Below, piece after piece: positions 34,554 through 42,898 of a DNA stretch of 45,751 nt. The number at the start of each line of letters is the position of its first letter. The stretch's first letter is position 1. The position numbers and the translations under genes are program-made. Source of the stretch: Deltaproteobacteria bacterium (lineage in GTDB: Bacteria; Desulfobacterota; Desulfomonilia; Desulfomonilales; Desulfomonilaceae); NCBI GenBank assembly GCA_023474025.1, contig JAMCYH010000009.1, positions 1 to 45,751 on the forward strand, in the 5' to 3' direction. The notes below the pieces were generated by a model. The model was not told the DNA's origin and did no database searches. It worked only from the letters and a program-made list of their open reading frames with translations.

Positions 34554-35828
34554 TTATCTCCACGGACACCGCTTATCTCTGATGTGTGTATCAAAGTCTT
34601 CCCTGAAAAATTTTAATGCGCTTCGCAGGGGCTCCATTGCGCCAGGAGCTAATGCGCAAAAAGTTCTACCAGGACCGAGCGCTCGTATGTGAAATTCAAG
34701 TATCTCAATATCGCCGGGTTCGCCTTTTCCCTCTTCAATCGCTTTGAGGATCTTGGCTGTCCAAGGCAATCCCTCCCGGCATGGAGTACACCATCCACAC
34801 GATTCTCTCGCAAAAAAACTCTCCAGATTGTGAACCATTCCTACTGGACATGTATGGTCGTCCAACACGATCATCGTGCCTGTGCCAAAACGGCTCCCTG
34901 CCTTTTGAACCGAATCGTAATCCATCGGAACGTCCAAATGTTGTTCCACGAGGAAATCTGTAGAAGCTCCACCTGGAAGTGTTCCACGAAATTTTAATCC
35001 GTCTAGCATGCCTCCGGCATGTTCTTCGAGGATTTCCCTGATGGTTGTTCCCATAGGAAGCTCCCAGGCCCCGGGCTTCTTAACTTTTCCGCTAACACCA
35101 AAGATTTTCGTCCCGCCATCTTTACATTTGCTCAGATTCTTGAACCATACTGCGCCATTATTAATGATGTGGGGTATGTTACAAAGGGTTTCAACATTGT
35201 TTAGCAGTGTAGGCATGCCCCAAAGGCCTGACTCTGTCTGGCGTGGAACCTTGTGCCGTGGAACAGCCCGATTACCTTCAATAGAATTGGCCAGCGCAGT
35301 CCCCTCGCCACAGATATATCTGCCCGAACTAACGTGTAGCCTAAGTTCAAAATTAAAGCCCGATCCCAAAATGTTGAATCCTAGATAACCTTTTTCATAC
35401 GCTTCCTCGATAGCCTTTTTGATACGTTTAGCGGCTAGAGTATATTCAGATCGTATAAAGATGTAACCAATTTCAGTATCCACTGAGTAAGCGGAGATTA
35501 TCAGTCCCTCAATCAGTTGATGAGGGTTTCCTTCCATCAATATACGATCTTTAAATGCTCCTGGTTCCATTTCGTCCGCATCAGCTATCAGATATCGAGG
35601 TCTGGGACTGTTTTGTAAGGAGGGCATGGAACACCATTTAAGGCCGGTTGGGAAACCAGCGCCGCCTCTCCCCCTAAGGTTCGAATCTTTCACCAGTTGC
35701 AAAATATTGTCAGGGGTCAGAGTCCTGAGAGATTTTCGGCAGGCTTCATAACCACCGACTTTCTCATATTCGGACAGGTTAAGTGGGCCTCCGCCAATTG
35801 TAATGTGTTTAGTTAGAGGTCGCTCCAT
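34554..35828 (-). CDS. nuoF: NADH-quinone oxidoreductase subunit F
   Basis: A 424-residue flavoprotein that binds FMN, NADH and cluster N3. The FMN/NADH glycine-rich segment is LRGRGGAGFPTGLKW (about 51-65), and YICGEGTALANSIEG and ESCGWCTPCREG (N3 cysteines near residue 342) with a further Cys in FCALAPGA follow. In place of the usual GEETAL the sequence has GEGTAL, so the first Glu of EE is changed to Gly; that Glu is implicated in setting FMN/NADH reactivity, so it may alter the flavin site. Three bases separate it from nuoG. Confidence 0.95.
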   Translation of the reverse strand: MERPLTKHITIGGGPLNLSEYEKVGGYEACRKSLRTLTPDNILQLVKDSNLRGRGGAGFPTGLKWCSMPSLQNSPRPRYLIADADEMEPGAFKDRILMEGNPHQLIEGLIISAYSVDTEIGYIFIRSEYTLAAKRIKKAIEEAYEKGYLGFNILGSGFNFELRLHVSSGRYICGEGTALANSIEGNRAVPRHKVPRQTESGLWGMPTLLNNVETLCNIPHIINNGAVWFKNLSKCKDGGTKIFGVSGKVKKPGAWELPMGTTIREILEEHAGGMLDGLKFRGTLPGGASTDFLVEQHLDVPMDYDSVQKAGSRFGTGTMIVLDDHTCPVGMVHNLESFFARESCGWCTPCREGLPWTAKILKAIEEGKGEPGDIEILEFHIRALGPGRTFCALAPGAMEPLRSALKFFREDFDTHIRDKRCPWR

Positions 35829-35839
35829 TTATAGATTCT

Positions 35840-36304
35840 CTATTCGTAACTCCGAAGTATAGCTTCGATTTTATCCCGGTCCAGGTAACCGTACAATTGC
35901 CCGTCGATCATGATTGCGGGGGCCTGTTCACATGCTCCGAGACATTGGATAGGCAATAAAGTGAAGCGGCCATCGTGCGTTGTTTCGCCGAAATCTATGC
36001 CAAGCCGTTTCCTGATATAATCGAGAATGTTTTCAAATCCCATTATCCAGCAACTCACGCTGTCACATACAAGAATTATGTGCCGCCCTACCGGCCGTCG
36101 GTAAATCCGGTTATAAAAAGTTGCGACCCCATCCACTTCTTCAACGGTCAAATTCAGGAATTCAGCTACTTCCCTGAGCTGTTCGTCAGAGATCCATCCA
36201 TGAGACCGCTGAACAGTTTGAAGGGCCTCCAGGATTGCGCAACGGTCAGTGGGACATGAATTCAATCCGCACTGAATTTCGGATTTTATTTCATCAGATA
36301 GCAT
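35840..36304 (-). CDS. nuoE: NADH-quinone oxidoreductase subunit E
   Basis: A 154-residue thioredoxin-like [2Fe-2S] protein (cluster N1a). Cysteine ligands are C80 and C85 (CDSVSCW) and C121 and C125 (CLGAC), the standard C-x4-C...C-x3-C arrangement. The N-terminal helical part has HGWISDEQLREVAEFLNLTVEEVDGVATFY. Presence of nuoEFG shows the complex uses NADH (or ferredoxin-linked pairs) directly rather than being the truncated 11-subunit form. Confidence 0.96.
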   Translation of the reverse strand: MLSDEIKSEIQCGLNSCPTDRCAILEALQTVQRSHGWISDEQLREVAEFLNLTVEEVDGVATFYNRIYRRPVGRHIILVCDSVSCWIMGFENILDYIRKRLGIDFGETTHDGRFTLLPIQCLGACEQAPAIMIDGQLYGYLDRDKIEAILRSYE

Positions 36305-36312
36305 TATTGATA

Positions 36313-38091
36313 TTACCGATCCACGTCAGCCAGCACGTAATCGACACTCCCCAGAATCGCAATAAGGTCCGCAATTGTTAACCCTTTGGAAATATAGGGC
36401 ACCATCTGAAGATGGGCGAATGACGGAGTACGTATTCGCGTTCGATAAGCCATTGTGTTACCATCACTTATCAAATAATAGCTATTTGCGCCTTTGGTCG
36501 CTTCGATCCTGGAAAAAGACTCGCCGGGTTTGACCACAGGCCCCCAACTAACGCTGAGAAAGTGCGTTATAAGTGTCTCGATATCTTTCATAGTATGTTC
36601 TTTAAGAGGTGGGGTAGCCAGAGGATGATCAGATTTGTAAGGTCCTTCCGGCATATTTTTCAGACATTGTCTTATGATCCTTAGGCTCTGTCGCAACTCT
36701 TCTACTCTGACAACAGCCCTGTCATAACAATCTCCCTTGCTTGCGACAGGAACATCAAATTCCAGTTGATCATAACCTGAATAGGGTCTTTTTTTACGAA
36801 AATCCCAATCAAGTCCGCAGGCTCGTAATCCGGGGCCGGTTACTCCCCATTCTATCGCGTCATCCAGAGTGTATGTTCCGACTCCTTGGGTCCGAGCTTT
36901 GAATATCGGATTTTGCATGACCAACTTGTCATATTCTGCCAGCCGTGCAGGAAAGTATTCGATGAATTCACTGACCAGTCTATCCCATCCCTTGGGAAGG
37001 TCCTGTGACACCCCGCCGATTCTAAACCAGGCCGGATGCATACGTCCGCCGGTTATCGCTGAAACTATTTCAAAAACACGTTCTCTATCGTTGAACATGT
37101 AAAATACCGGAGACATAGCTCCTAGATCCTGAGCAAACGTGCCGTACCATACCAAGTGGCTAGAAATTCGAAAAAATTCAGCCATCATGATTCGGATCAT
37201 TTGCGCTTTTTCGGGGACTTGAATTCCGGCAAGACTCTCTGCTGCCTGAACATAGGCGAAATTATTCATAACGCCGCCAAGGTAGTCTATCCTGTCCGTG
37301 TAAGGTATGAATGTGTGCCAGGATTGGCGTTCCGCCATCTTTTCCGCCCCCCGGTGGTGGTACCCGATATCCATCACCGCATCAGCTATCTCCTCCCCAT
37401 CAAGAGCAAGTATTATCCGAAGGAGCCCATGAGTCCCGGGGTGCTGTGGACCGAAGTTCAGAAACATGAGATCGGTGTCTTGACCTTCGGATTTCATCCC
37501 CCATTCTTCGGGATTGAACTGCAAATCTTTTTCCAGAGACTCCGCTTTTTCTTCCGGGAGTTGGAAAGGTCCCATTTCTGTGGCTCTAGCCGGGTGTTCC
37601 TTACGCAAGGGGTGCCCATTCCAGGATGGTGGCATGAGAATTCGTCTGAGGTGAGGGTGACCTTCGAACTTTATGCCGAACATGTCCCAGATTTCACGTT
37701 CATACCAGTTAGCGGATTGCCAGATATCGACAATACTCAAGATTGAAGGATTTTCGCCTCTCAGAGGGGTTTTGACGCGAATATCCGAATTTCGGTCAAA
37801 AGACAGCAAATGATAGACGATGGTAAATTCACTGCCTGGCTGACCCTTCCTGTGTGAACGAAGCCGCTCGTCAATGGCGGTCACGTCGTAAAGCATCCTG
37901 TAAGGTTTAGAAATGCCGGTCTTTAGATAAGACAAAATTTCATGAACTTTTTGAGGGGTGACCCAAACGGTTGGAATATCATCCTTCGTAGTTTGGTCAG
38001 AAAGGATCCATTCACCAAATAGATTCTGTAAGTCCTGGAGAATGTCGGTAGTGAGGTCCATGAGATTTGGTAAATATCTCCTAAAGTTCAT
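36313..38091 (-). CDS. nuoCD: NADH-quinone oxidoreductase subunit C/D fusion
   Basis: A 592-residue fusion. The N-terminal 190 residues are NuoC (30-kDa type, ERE[IV]WDMFGI..GHP.LRRIL motif: [25 protein letters not shown]). The remainder is NuoD (49-kDa type) with [22 protein letters not shown], the [12 protein letters not shown] quinone-site region, and the C-terminal G-S-[VI]-D segment. The fusion occurs in enterobacteria and many Deltaproteobacteria. The ATG overlaps the nuoB stop by 11 bp. Confidence 0.96.
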   Translation of the reverse strand: MNFRRYLPNLMDLTTDILQDLQNLFGEWILSDQTTKDDIPTVWVTPQKVHEILSYLKTGISKPYRMLYDVTAIDERLRSHRKGQPGSEFTIVYHLLSFDRNSDIRVKTPLRGENPSILSIVDIWQSANWYEREIWDMFGIKFEGHPHLRRILMPPSWNGHPLRKEHPARATEMGPFQLPEEKAESLEKDLQFNPEEWGMKSEGQDTDLMFLNFGPQHPGTHGLLRIILALDGEEIADAVMDIGYHHRGAEKMAERQSWHTFIPYTDRIDYLGGVMNNFAYVQAAESLAGIQVPEKAQMIRIMMAEFFRISSHLVWYGTFAQDLGAMSPVFYMFNDRERVFEIVSAITGGRMHPAWFRIGGVSQDLPKGWDRLVSEFIEYFPARLAEYDKLVMQNPIFKARTQGVGTYTLDDAIEWGVTGPGLRACGLDWDFRKKRPYSGYDQLEFDVPVASKGDCYDRAVVRVEELRQSLRIIRQCLKNMPEGPYKSDHPLATPPLKEHTMKDIETLITHFLSVSWGPVVKPGESFSRIEATKGANSYYLISDGNTMAYRTRIRTPSFAHLQMVPYISKGLTIADLIAILGSVDYVLADVDR

Positions 38092-38716
38092 CCGGGGATG
38101 GCAACGTGGTGACCTGCCTTCTGCTGCAGGCCTTAAGGTCTCTCATGGATGGTCTAGGGGGACGGATAATATTTTGAGGACCTGCAAATCTGCTCAGAGG
38201 CCTTCGTTCATTGCCCACCATTTCCTGAAGGAGAGTTAAACCTTCGAGGAATGCGTCAGGCCGAGGGGGACATCCAGGCACATAAACATCTACAGGGAGG
38301 AATTTGTCCACGCCCTGAACTACGCTGTAAATATCATACATTCCGCCGGAGTTGGCGCAGGAACCCATGGAAATTACCCACCGAGGCTCCATCATTTGCT
38401 GATACATTCGTCTGATTATAGGGGCCATTTTTATGAAGACAGTGCCAGCTATAACCATGAGATCAGCTTCTCGAGGGGTTCCTCGAAGCACTTCCGCCCC
38501 AAAGCGCGCGACATCGTACCTGCTTGTAAACGCAGTAGCCATCTCGACATAACAACATGACAAACCAAAATTAAAAGGCCAGATCGAATATTTACGACCC
38601 CAGGCGATTAAATCCTGAGCCTTGGTGAAAAGCACACTTGAGCGAACGGCGTCTTCAACGGCATCAGTTTTTGATGACCGTGAATCTGAGTGAGGTTTTG
38701 TCAAGGTCCAACGCAT
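38081..38716 (-). CDS. nuoB: NADH-quinone oxidoreductase subunit B
   Basis: A 211-residue subunit carrying the terminal cluster N2. Ligands are the tandem C54-C55 (GLSCCYVEM), C120 ([13 protein letters not shown]) and C149 ([10 protein letters not shown]). The C-terminal tail of about 45 residues is longer than in short NuoB proteins and basic. A 94-bp gap separates it from nuoA. Confidence 0.96.
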   Translation of the reverse strand: MRWTLTKPHSDSRSSKTDAVEDAVRSSVLFTKAQDLIAWGRKYSIWPFNFGLSCCYVEMATAFTSRYDVARFGAEVLRGTPREADLMVIAGTVFIKMAPIIRRMYQQMMEPRWVISMGSCANSGGMYDIYSVVQGVDKFLPVDVYVPGCPPRPDAFLEGLTLLQEMVGNERRPLSRFAGPQNIIRPPRPSMRDLKACSRRQVTTLPSPDEL

Positions 38717-38810
38717 GACAATCGTTTCGTCTCCGTGGAATTACCCTAAATAATCATCAATTTTTCCCAACAGCTACAAGGTGGTCGGTTGCTGACTAAA
38801 AGCCACTGCA

Positions 38811-39191
38811 TTATCTTTGTGCGGCCCTTTTATTCCCCCGTAGTTCCAGTGCCCCAGAACGCCACAAATACATAAGTGAAATAGCGAGAACAATTATGAA
38901 AACTAAAATTTCCAGATAACCAACCCAACCCAACTCACGAGCAGCTACTGCCCATGAAATGATGAAAAGAGTTTCTAGATCAAAAATCACAAAGAAAACT
39001 GCTATTAGGTAAAAAGTGGCGTTGAAACGAACATGAGCCGAACCGGTAACAACCATCCCAGACTCGTAAGGGTCACCGGTAGTTCTCTCTTTGTGACTTT
39101 CCCCAAGCAAATAAGAGAGCCCGACCATAATAATTGCAATAGCGATCGCAGCAAAAAAATAGATGGCCAAAGGCCAGAGGGCTGTATTCAA
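38811..39191 (-). CDS. nuoA: NADH-quinone oxidoreductase subunit A
   Basis: A 126-residue, three-helix membrane subunit. Family block LLGESHKERTTGDPYESGM...ARVRF-like (HVRFNATFYLIAVFFVIFDLETLFIISWAVAARELG) is clear; the acidic DLET in TM2 is conserved. The start is TTG at 39191 with GGAG 8 nt upstream (MNTALWPLAIYFF); a TTG at 39251 would add 20 residues but has no ribosome-binding site. First gene of the 13-gene operon. Confidence 0.9.
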   Translation of the reverse strand: MNTALWPLAIYFFAAIAIAIIMVGLSYLLGESHKERTTGDPYESGMVVTGSAHVRFNATFYLIAVFFVIFDLETLFIISWAVAARELGWVGYLEILVFIIVLAISLMYLWRSGALELRGNKRAAQR

Positions 39192-39505
39192 AATGTGGTC
39201 TCCGCATTCTTGCCCAAGTATTATTCCCTCAAAGGCTTTAGAGTATAACAATATAACATAACATTTTCGATTTCAATTTTTGAAGGATGCTTCTTAACTA
39301 CTGAGCTTACGTAACCCTAAGCAAAGTAGCCCCTTTTGACTCAGAATGCTCACCATATTTTTACGATTATAGCTCAGGAACCTGCTTGAGGCGGAGAGCG
39401 GAATTTCCGTAAATTCCTTGATTCGGAAAGCCTGCATTATAGCGCCAAACTGTGACAAAGAACCACCAGGTAGCTCGAAATAGTGTTCATCGAATGTGTG
39501 ATGCC
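39192..39505 (-). promoter_or_regulatory. nuo operon leader region (promoter not pinpointed)
   Basis: A gene-free 314-bp stretch between nuoA and the upstream secreted-protein gene on the same strand. On the minus strand it holds two perfect TATAAT hexamers (39436-39441 and 39366-39371) but neither has a good -35 at 16-18 bp. The transcription start of the nuo operon is likely here. Confidence 0.4.
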
Positions 39506-40063
39506 CTAGTTGAGCGCTCTAAGCGTTCCTGGAATTGGCGCTGTAACCGGCTGGGCTCGCGGGGGCGCTTCGGGCAAAACTTTCCCGATAATAGATTCAT
39601 TTATTTCAAGACGATGGGCGTTTTTAAGATATCGCTCCAACTCACCAATTAATCTTGCCTGCCCCGATTGTAAAAGTTTCATATATTCAGCAAAAAGGTC
39701 ACCAGTACAAAATTCCCTGTAATTCGACTTACGAACTATGGATTGGTAGGCTTTGATAAACCTTTCATGTTCCGGAGTATTGGCAAGATATCCAAAAACC
39801 CGATCGACCAGTTCACAGTCCAACCTGGTCGAGTAATTCCGGGATTGCGCAGAAGGAAAGGCTACCTCAAGAATTTGTCTCTCCGTACGATAGGATTCCT
39901 GGATATTGCATTTAAGCGCCTCAATGTCCGAGATCTGTGCAATCAGTCGGTAAACCTGCTCGGGGACCGTTGCGGTCATCTCTTCAGATCGAAGGAGAGA
40001 CGGAGTTAAAATGATTATGCCCAGTAACACAAGTGTCCGAAAGTAATTAATATTATTTTTCAT
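39506..40063 (-). CDS. Exported protein of unknown function
   Basis: A 185-residue protein starting MKNNINYFRTLVLLGIIILTPSLLRSEE: an N-terminal signal peptide of about 25 residues with cleavage probably after SLLRS or so. The mature part is predicted mostly helical with three cysteines (about C53, C83 and C124) and a Pro/Ala-rich C-terminal tail (PEAPPRAQPVTAPIPG). I do not recognise a family. The frame is open 14 codons upstream; the ATG at 40063 is preceded by GGGA. It is upstream of nuoA but 314 bp away. Confidence 0.6.
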   Translation of the reverse strand: MKNNINYFRTLVLLGIIILTPSLLRSEEMTATVPEQVYRLIAQISDIEALKCNIQESYRTERQILEVAFPSAQSRNYSTRLDCELVDRVFGYLANTPEHERFIKAYQSIVRKSNYREFCTGDLFAEYMKLLQSGQARLIGELERYLKNAHRLEINESIIGKVLPEAPPRAQPVTAPIPGTLRALN

Positions 40064-40191
40064 AGGATGTCCCATTAGTTCAGTTGGATGCTTTTCTAAC
40101 TCCAAAGGTTAATCCTTATAGTCGCTGCCCGGTTTTCGAAATCATCAAATACATATGTTTTGCTCTATGTGAAAATCTTCATTGGGCAAGT

Positions 40192-40530
40192 CTACGGGTT
40201 CAGCAACCTTTCCTGCCTTCTCGATTCCTTTCCTGGTCGTTTCATCTTGGTCAACACATCCTGTCTGGTAGCGTCAATCAAGCCTCTGCCCAGGAAAAGA
40301 TTGTTTGGATCATGGCGACGCACATGTTCTGAAAAAGAACGGGCGTATGGGTGATCAGGGCCCAATAGTGACGAGATACAATCGATCGCCTTTTGCCGCC
40401 ATTTCTTGAAAGTCATCTCGTCAAAATCGCTTTCAACCAGTTCATATCCAGCTTCAACAAGAGCCGAGAAGGCATCGTCATACGTGAACGGCGCCCCATC
40501 CAATTTCATTATGTCGCCTTTATCATCCAA
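40192..40530 (-). CDS. 112-residue protein, unknown
   Basis: A soluble, charged protein with YDDAFSALVEAGYELVESDFDEMTFKKWRQKAIDCISSLLGPDHPYARSFSEHV, then a basic C-terminal half ending KRPGKESRRQERLLNP. The K-W-R-x-K-A-I-x-x-[IL]-x-x-[IL]-[FL]-G-x-[ND]-[HS]-x-Y segment resembles N-terminal parts of several uncharacterised bacterial proteins, but I do not recognise a named family. A second ATG at 40509 has AAGG 7 nt upstream and is an equally good start. No partner gene is obvious. Confidence 0.5.
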   Translation of the reverse strand: MDDKGDIMKLDGAPFTYDDAFSALVEAGYELVESDFDEMTFKKWRQKAIDCISSLLGPDHPYARSFSEHVRRHDPNNLFLGRGLIDATRQDVLTKMKRPGKESRRQERLLNP

Positions 40531-40629
40531 TTAATTGACCTGGCCTTAGGTTTCCAGTAAAGACAATTAGTTATGATTCCTTGCCTGACTCACTTGGACA
40601 TGTTTTGATTCTGAGATATTGACAAACTG

Positions 40630-40693
40630 TCGTGTGGTAACCCCTAGCCACACGAGCCCTTCCTGTTTAGAAAAGTAACAGGAAAGTTTTTTT
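40630..40693 (+). terminator. Orphan plus-strand two-hairpin element with intrinsic terminator
   Basis: TCGTGTGG (40630-40637) pairs with CCACACGA (40648-40655); then TTCCTGTT (40660-40667) pairs with AACAGGAA (40677-40684), followed by seven T (40687-40693). This is a classical terminator on the plus strand, but all neighbouring genes are on the minus strand, so a small plus-strand transcript may end here. The rest of the 494-bp gap 40531-41024 is AT-rich and holds no convincing gene. Confidence 0.6.
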
Positions 40694-40986
40694 GCTAGAA
40701 TTCCCCAGATTTACGCGAAAAAACACTAATACAAAACTCCCGAATTCTAGGATCTTGATCTATTATATTTTGGCAGAGCAATTTACGTACCAAATACGAG
40801 ATGTGCGTGGATATTTACGAAAAAGCTTGCAATAACGATTAGTTAAAAGACTGTATTTTTGGATTGGGGCATCCTATGAAAAATAATTAAAGAATATGAG
40901 TATTTTAATCAATAATAGAAAATGTTGCAGATTCGCCCCTATTATTTGAGCTAACGATCTTATTCTTTAATTATGCCAATCTTCCG

Positions 40987-41038
40987 ATGTGCGAATCCGG
41001 CACATAGTTTAAAAAGATAAAGTGTCATTTTCGCACAT
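40987..41038 (-). repeat. Inverted ATGTGC/GCACAT elements at the 3' end of the regulator gene
   Basis: ATGTGCGAA (40987-40995) is repeated inverted as TTCGCACAT (41030-41038, inside the last codons of the regulator gene), and GCACAT recurs at 41000-41005 making a smaller ATGTGC-N7-GCACAT hairpin. No T-run follows on the minus strand. It could be an RNA 3'-end structure or operator. Confidence 0.35.
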
Positions 41039-42878
41039 TAATTCCGAGCTTGTGTATCCAGCGCCGCAATGTGTAACGGGAAATCCCCAGATAAGACGCG
41101 GCCAACTCCTTTCTACCTTTTGAACGCGTAAGAGCTTCCTCGATCATGGCCCTACTCAAATTCTCCATAGAATCGGCTAGAGTCGAAGTATCGACAATAT
41201 TTAAGACCCTGGAGGAAGATGGAGCCGGATCTCGAGTGTTAGAGCCCTCAATGTCCACCTTTATGGTTCCCCCACCTGAAAGAATTACCGCCCGTTCCAG
41301 GACGTTTCTAAGTTCCCTGATGTTTCCAGGCCAGTGATAATTGTAAAGTTTAGCCATTTCTCCGGGCGCCAATTCCGGTGAAAAGCTCATTTGCAGTTCT
41401 TTGGCCAAGCTCGAAAGCAACTCTGGAACAAGAATCGCCAGATCTTCGAGGTGTTCTCTAAGCGGTGGGACTCTTATTGAGAACACATTCAAACGGTAAT
41501 AGAGATCAGCCCGAAAACGGCCGATCGAGATCTCATGTTGGAGGTCTCTGTTGGTCGCCGCAAGAATGCGCGCATTGACCCTTATGTTTTGTTGCCCGCC
41601 CACTCGAGTAAATGTTCTTGTGTCGAGAAAGGTCAGAAATTTTGCCTGGAGGGCAGGGGAAAGCTCTCCGACTTCGTTCAATAAAAGGGTTCCCCCCTCA
41701 GCCAGTTCTAAAAGACCACGCTTTCGCCTACCGGCGCCGGTAAATGCTCCGGCCTCATGGCCAAAAAGCTCGGATTCCGCTAGCTCCAGTGGAACAGCCG
41801 CGCAATTTATGGAGTAATATGATCCGGAAGAATAGTTAGATCGTTTGTGTATGTATTTAGCTAGATAATCTTTACCTACTCCACTCTCACCCAAAAGCAG
41901 GACCACACTTTTACCTGACGCTGCAAATGCAGCCTGTTTAAGAACCTCCCTCATAATTTCTGAACGATATTCCTGCGACGCGAACTTTTGCGTATCCTGC
42001 AGGCTGTTTAGATCAGTTACGTCTCGAGATATTCCACAAAGCCCTATGATCTCTCCTGAACCGTCATGCATGGGTACTCTGATTTCATGGAGAGTCATGG
42101 ACACGCCCTTGATTTCTCTGGTGCTTATCTCTTCAATCGATTCTCCCCTTAAAACGCGGAGGTCGACCTCTCTAATATATTGAGCCACTTCCCTATTAAG
42201 GATGTCCTCAGCAGTTTTTCCCAACATTTCGGATGCAGTTACACCAAAAAGTTTTGCCGTGGCAGGATTGATGTGTGTATATCTCAATGAGAGATCCTTG
42301 ATGAATATGAAGTCGTTAGCGCCTTCAAAGATGGCCCTGAAACGTTCCTCACTTTTCTTCAGCTCTTCAGCGGCCAGCCTTCGCTCCATGATTTGCTTCT
42401 CGAGTTCCCTGTTGGTTATTGATAGTTCGGCCGTGCGTTCCTCGACGCGTTTTTCGAGTTCGTCACGCGCCCTGGTCAGGTCTACCGCCATTCGTTTGCG
42501 CTCTATGGCGTAACGTATGGACCTAACCAACTGGTTTCCATCTACCAGGCCTTTGACCAGATAATCCTGCGCTCCCTGCTTTAAAGCCTCTACAGCTATC
42601 ATTTGGTCTTCCTGGCCAGTAAGCACGATAATTGGAATTTCAGGAAACTCTGTGTCAACACGGGTTAACGTTTCAATCCCCAGGCTATCGGGCAAATTCA
42701 GATCCAGAAGGACACCGCTGACCCCTCCTTTTCCAAGACGGGCTAATCCTGAAGCTAGACGGGATTCACACTGGATGTCCAGATCAATGGTCTCGCAATC
42801 CAGGCACATTTCCCTAATCAGACGGGTATCGACGGGATTGTCCTCTATCAGCAGAATTGTCAGCCGATCTTCCAGCAT
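41025..42878 (-). CDS. Sigma-54-dependent response regulator (REC-PAS-AAA+-Fis)
   Basis: A 617-residue transcription activator. Residues 5-125 are a receiver domain with phosphoacceptor D59 (LLDLNLPD), acidic pocket E12-D13 and K109. A coiled coil (130-175) and a PAS domain (about 178-290) follow. The AAA+ sigma-54 interaction domain (about 305-540) has Walker A GESGVGKD (330-337), the GAFTGA sigma-54 contact loop (377-382) and Walker B LLLNEVGE, where Asn401 replaces the more common Asp; such variants occur in functional members. The C-terminal Fis-type helix-turn-helix (LAASYLGISRYTLRRWIHKLG) binds DNA. It follows the kinase gene by 20 bp, so the two are a likely phosphorelay pair. Confidence 0.93.
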   Translation of the reverse strand: MLEDRLTILLIEDNPVDTRLIREMCLDCETIDLDIQCESRLASGLARLGKGGVSGVLLDLNLPDSLGIETLTRVDTEFPEIPIIVLTGQEDQMIAVEALKQGAQDYLVKGLVDGNQLVRSIRYAIERKRMAVDLTRARDELEKRVEERTAELSITNRELEKQIMERRLAAEELKKSEERFRAIFEGANDFIFIKDLSLRYTHINPATAKLFGVTASEMLGKTAEDILNREVAQYIREVDLRVLRGESIEEISTREIKGVSMTLHEIRVPMHDGSGEIIGLCGISRDVTDLNSLQDTQKFASQEYRSEIMREVLKQAAFAASGKSVVLLLGESGVGKDYLAKYIHKRSNYSSGSYYSINCAAVPLELAESELFGHEAGAFTGAGRRKRGLLELAEGGTLLLNEVGELSPALQAKFLTFLDTRTFTRVGGQQNIRVNARILAATNRDLQHEISIGRFRADLYYRLNVFSIRVPPLREHLEDLAILVPELLSSLAKELQMSFSPELAPGEMAKLYNYHWPGNIRELRNVLERAVILSGGGTIKVDIEGSNTRDPAPSSSRVLNIVDTSTLADSMENLSRAMIEEALTRSKGRKELAASYLGISRYTLRRWIHKLGINVRK

Positions 42879-42898
42879 TTCAGCCTCATTGTTTAGAA

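Larger units (their letters stand above)
40052..40887. repeat. 18-bp inverted repeats about 800 bp apart
   Basis: The 18-mer CATCCTATGAAAAATAAT at 40870-40887 occurs as its exact reverse complement at 40052-40069, where it spans the start codon of the exported-protein gene. Between the two copies lie the 112-residue ORF and an orphan terminator. No target-site duplication or transposase is visible, so a mobile element is only one reading; the second copy may be a duplicated fragment of the gene start. Confidence 0.4.

Noticed and set aside
37156-37746. 196-codon plus-strand ORF opposite nuoCD
   Set aside because: It is a shadow of a strongly conserved complex I gene on the other strand.
40084-40354. 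Plus-strand ORFs upstream of the orphan terminator
   Set aside because: They overlap minus-strand genes and have no ribosome-binding site or family resemblance, so they do not explain the terminator.
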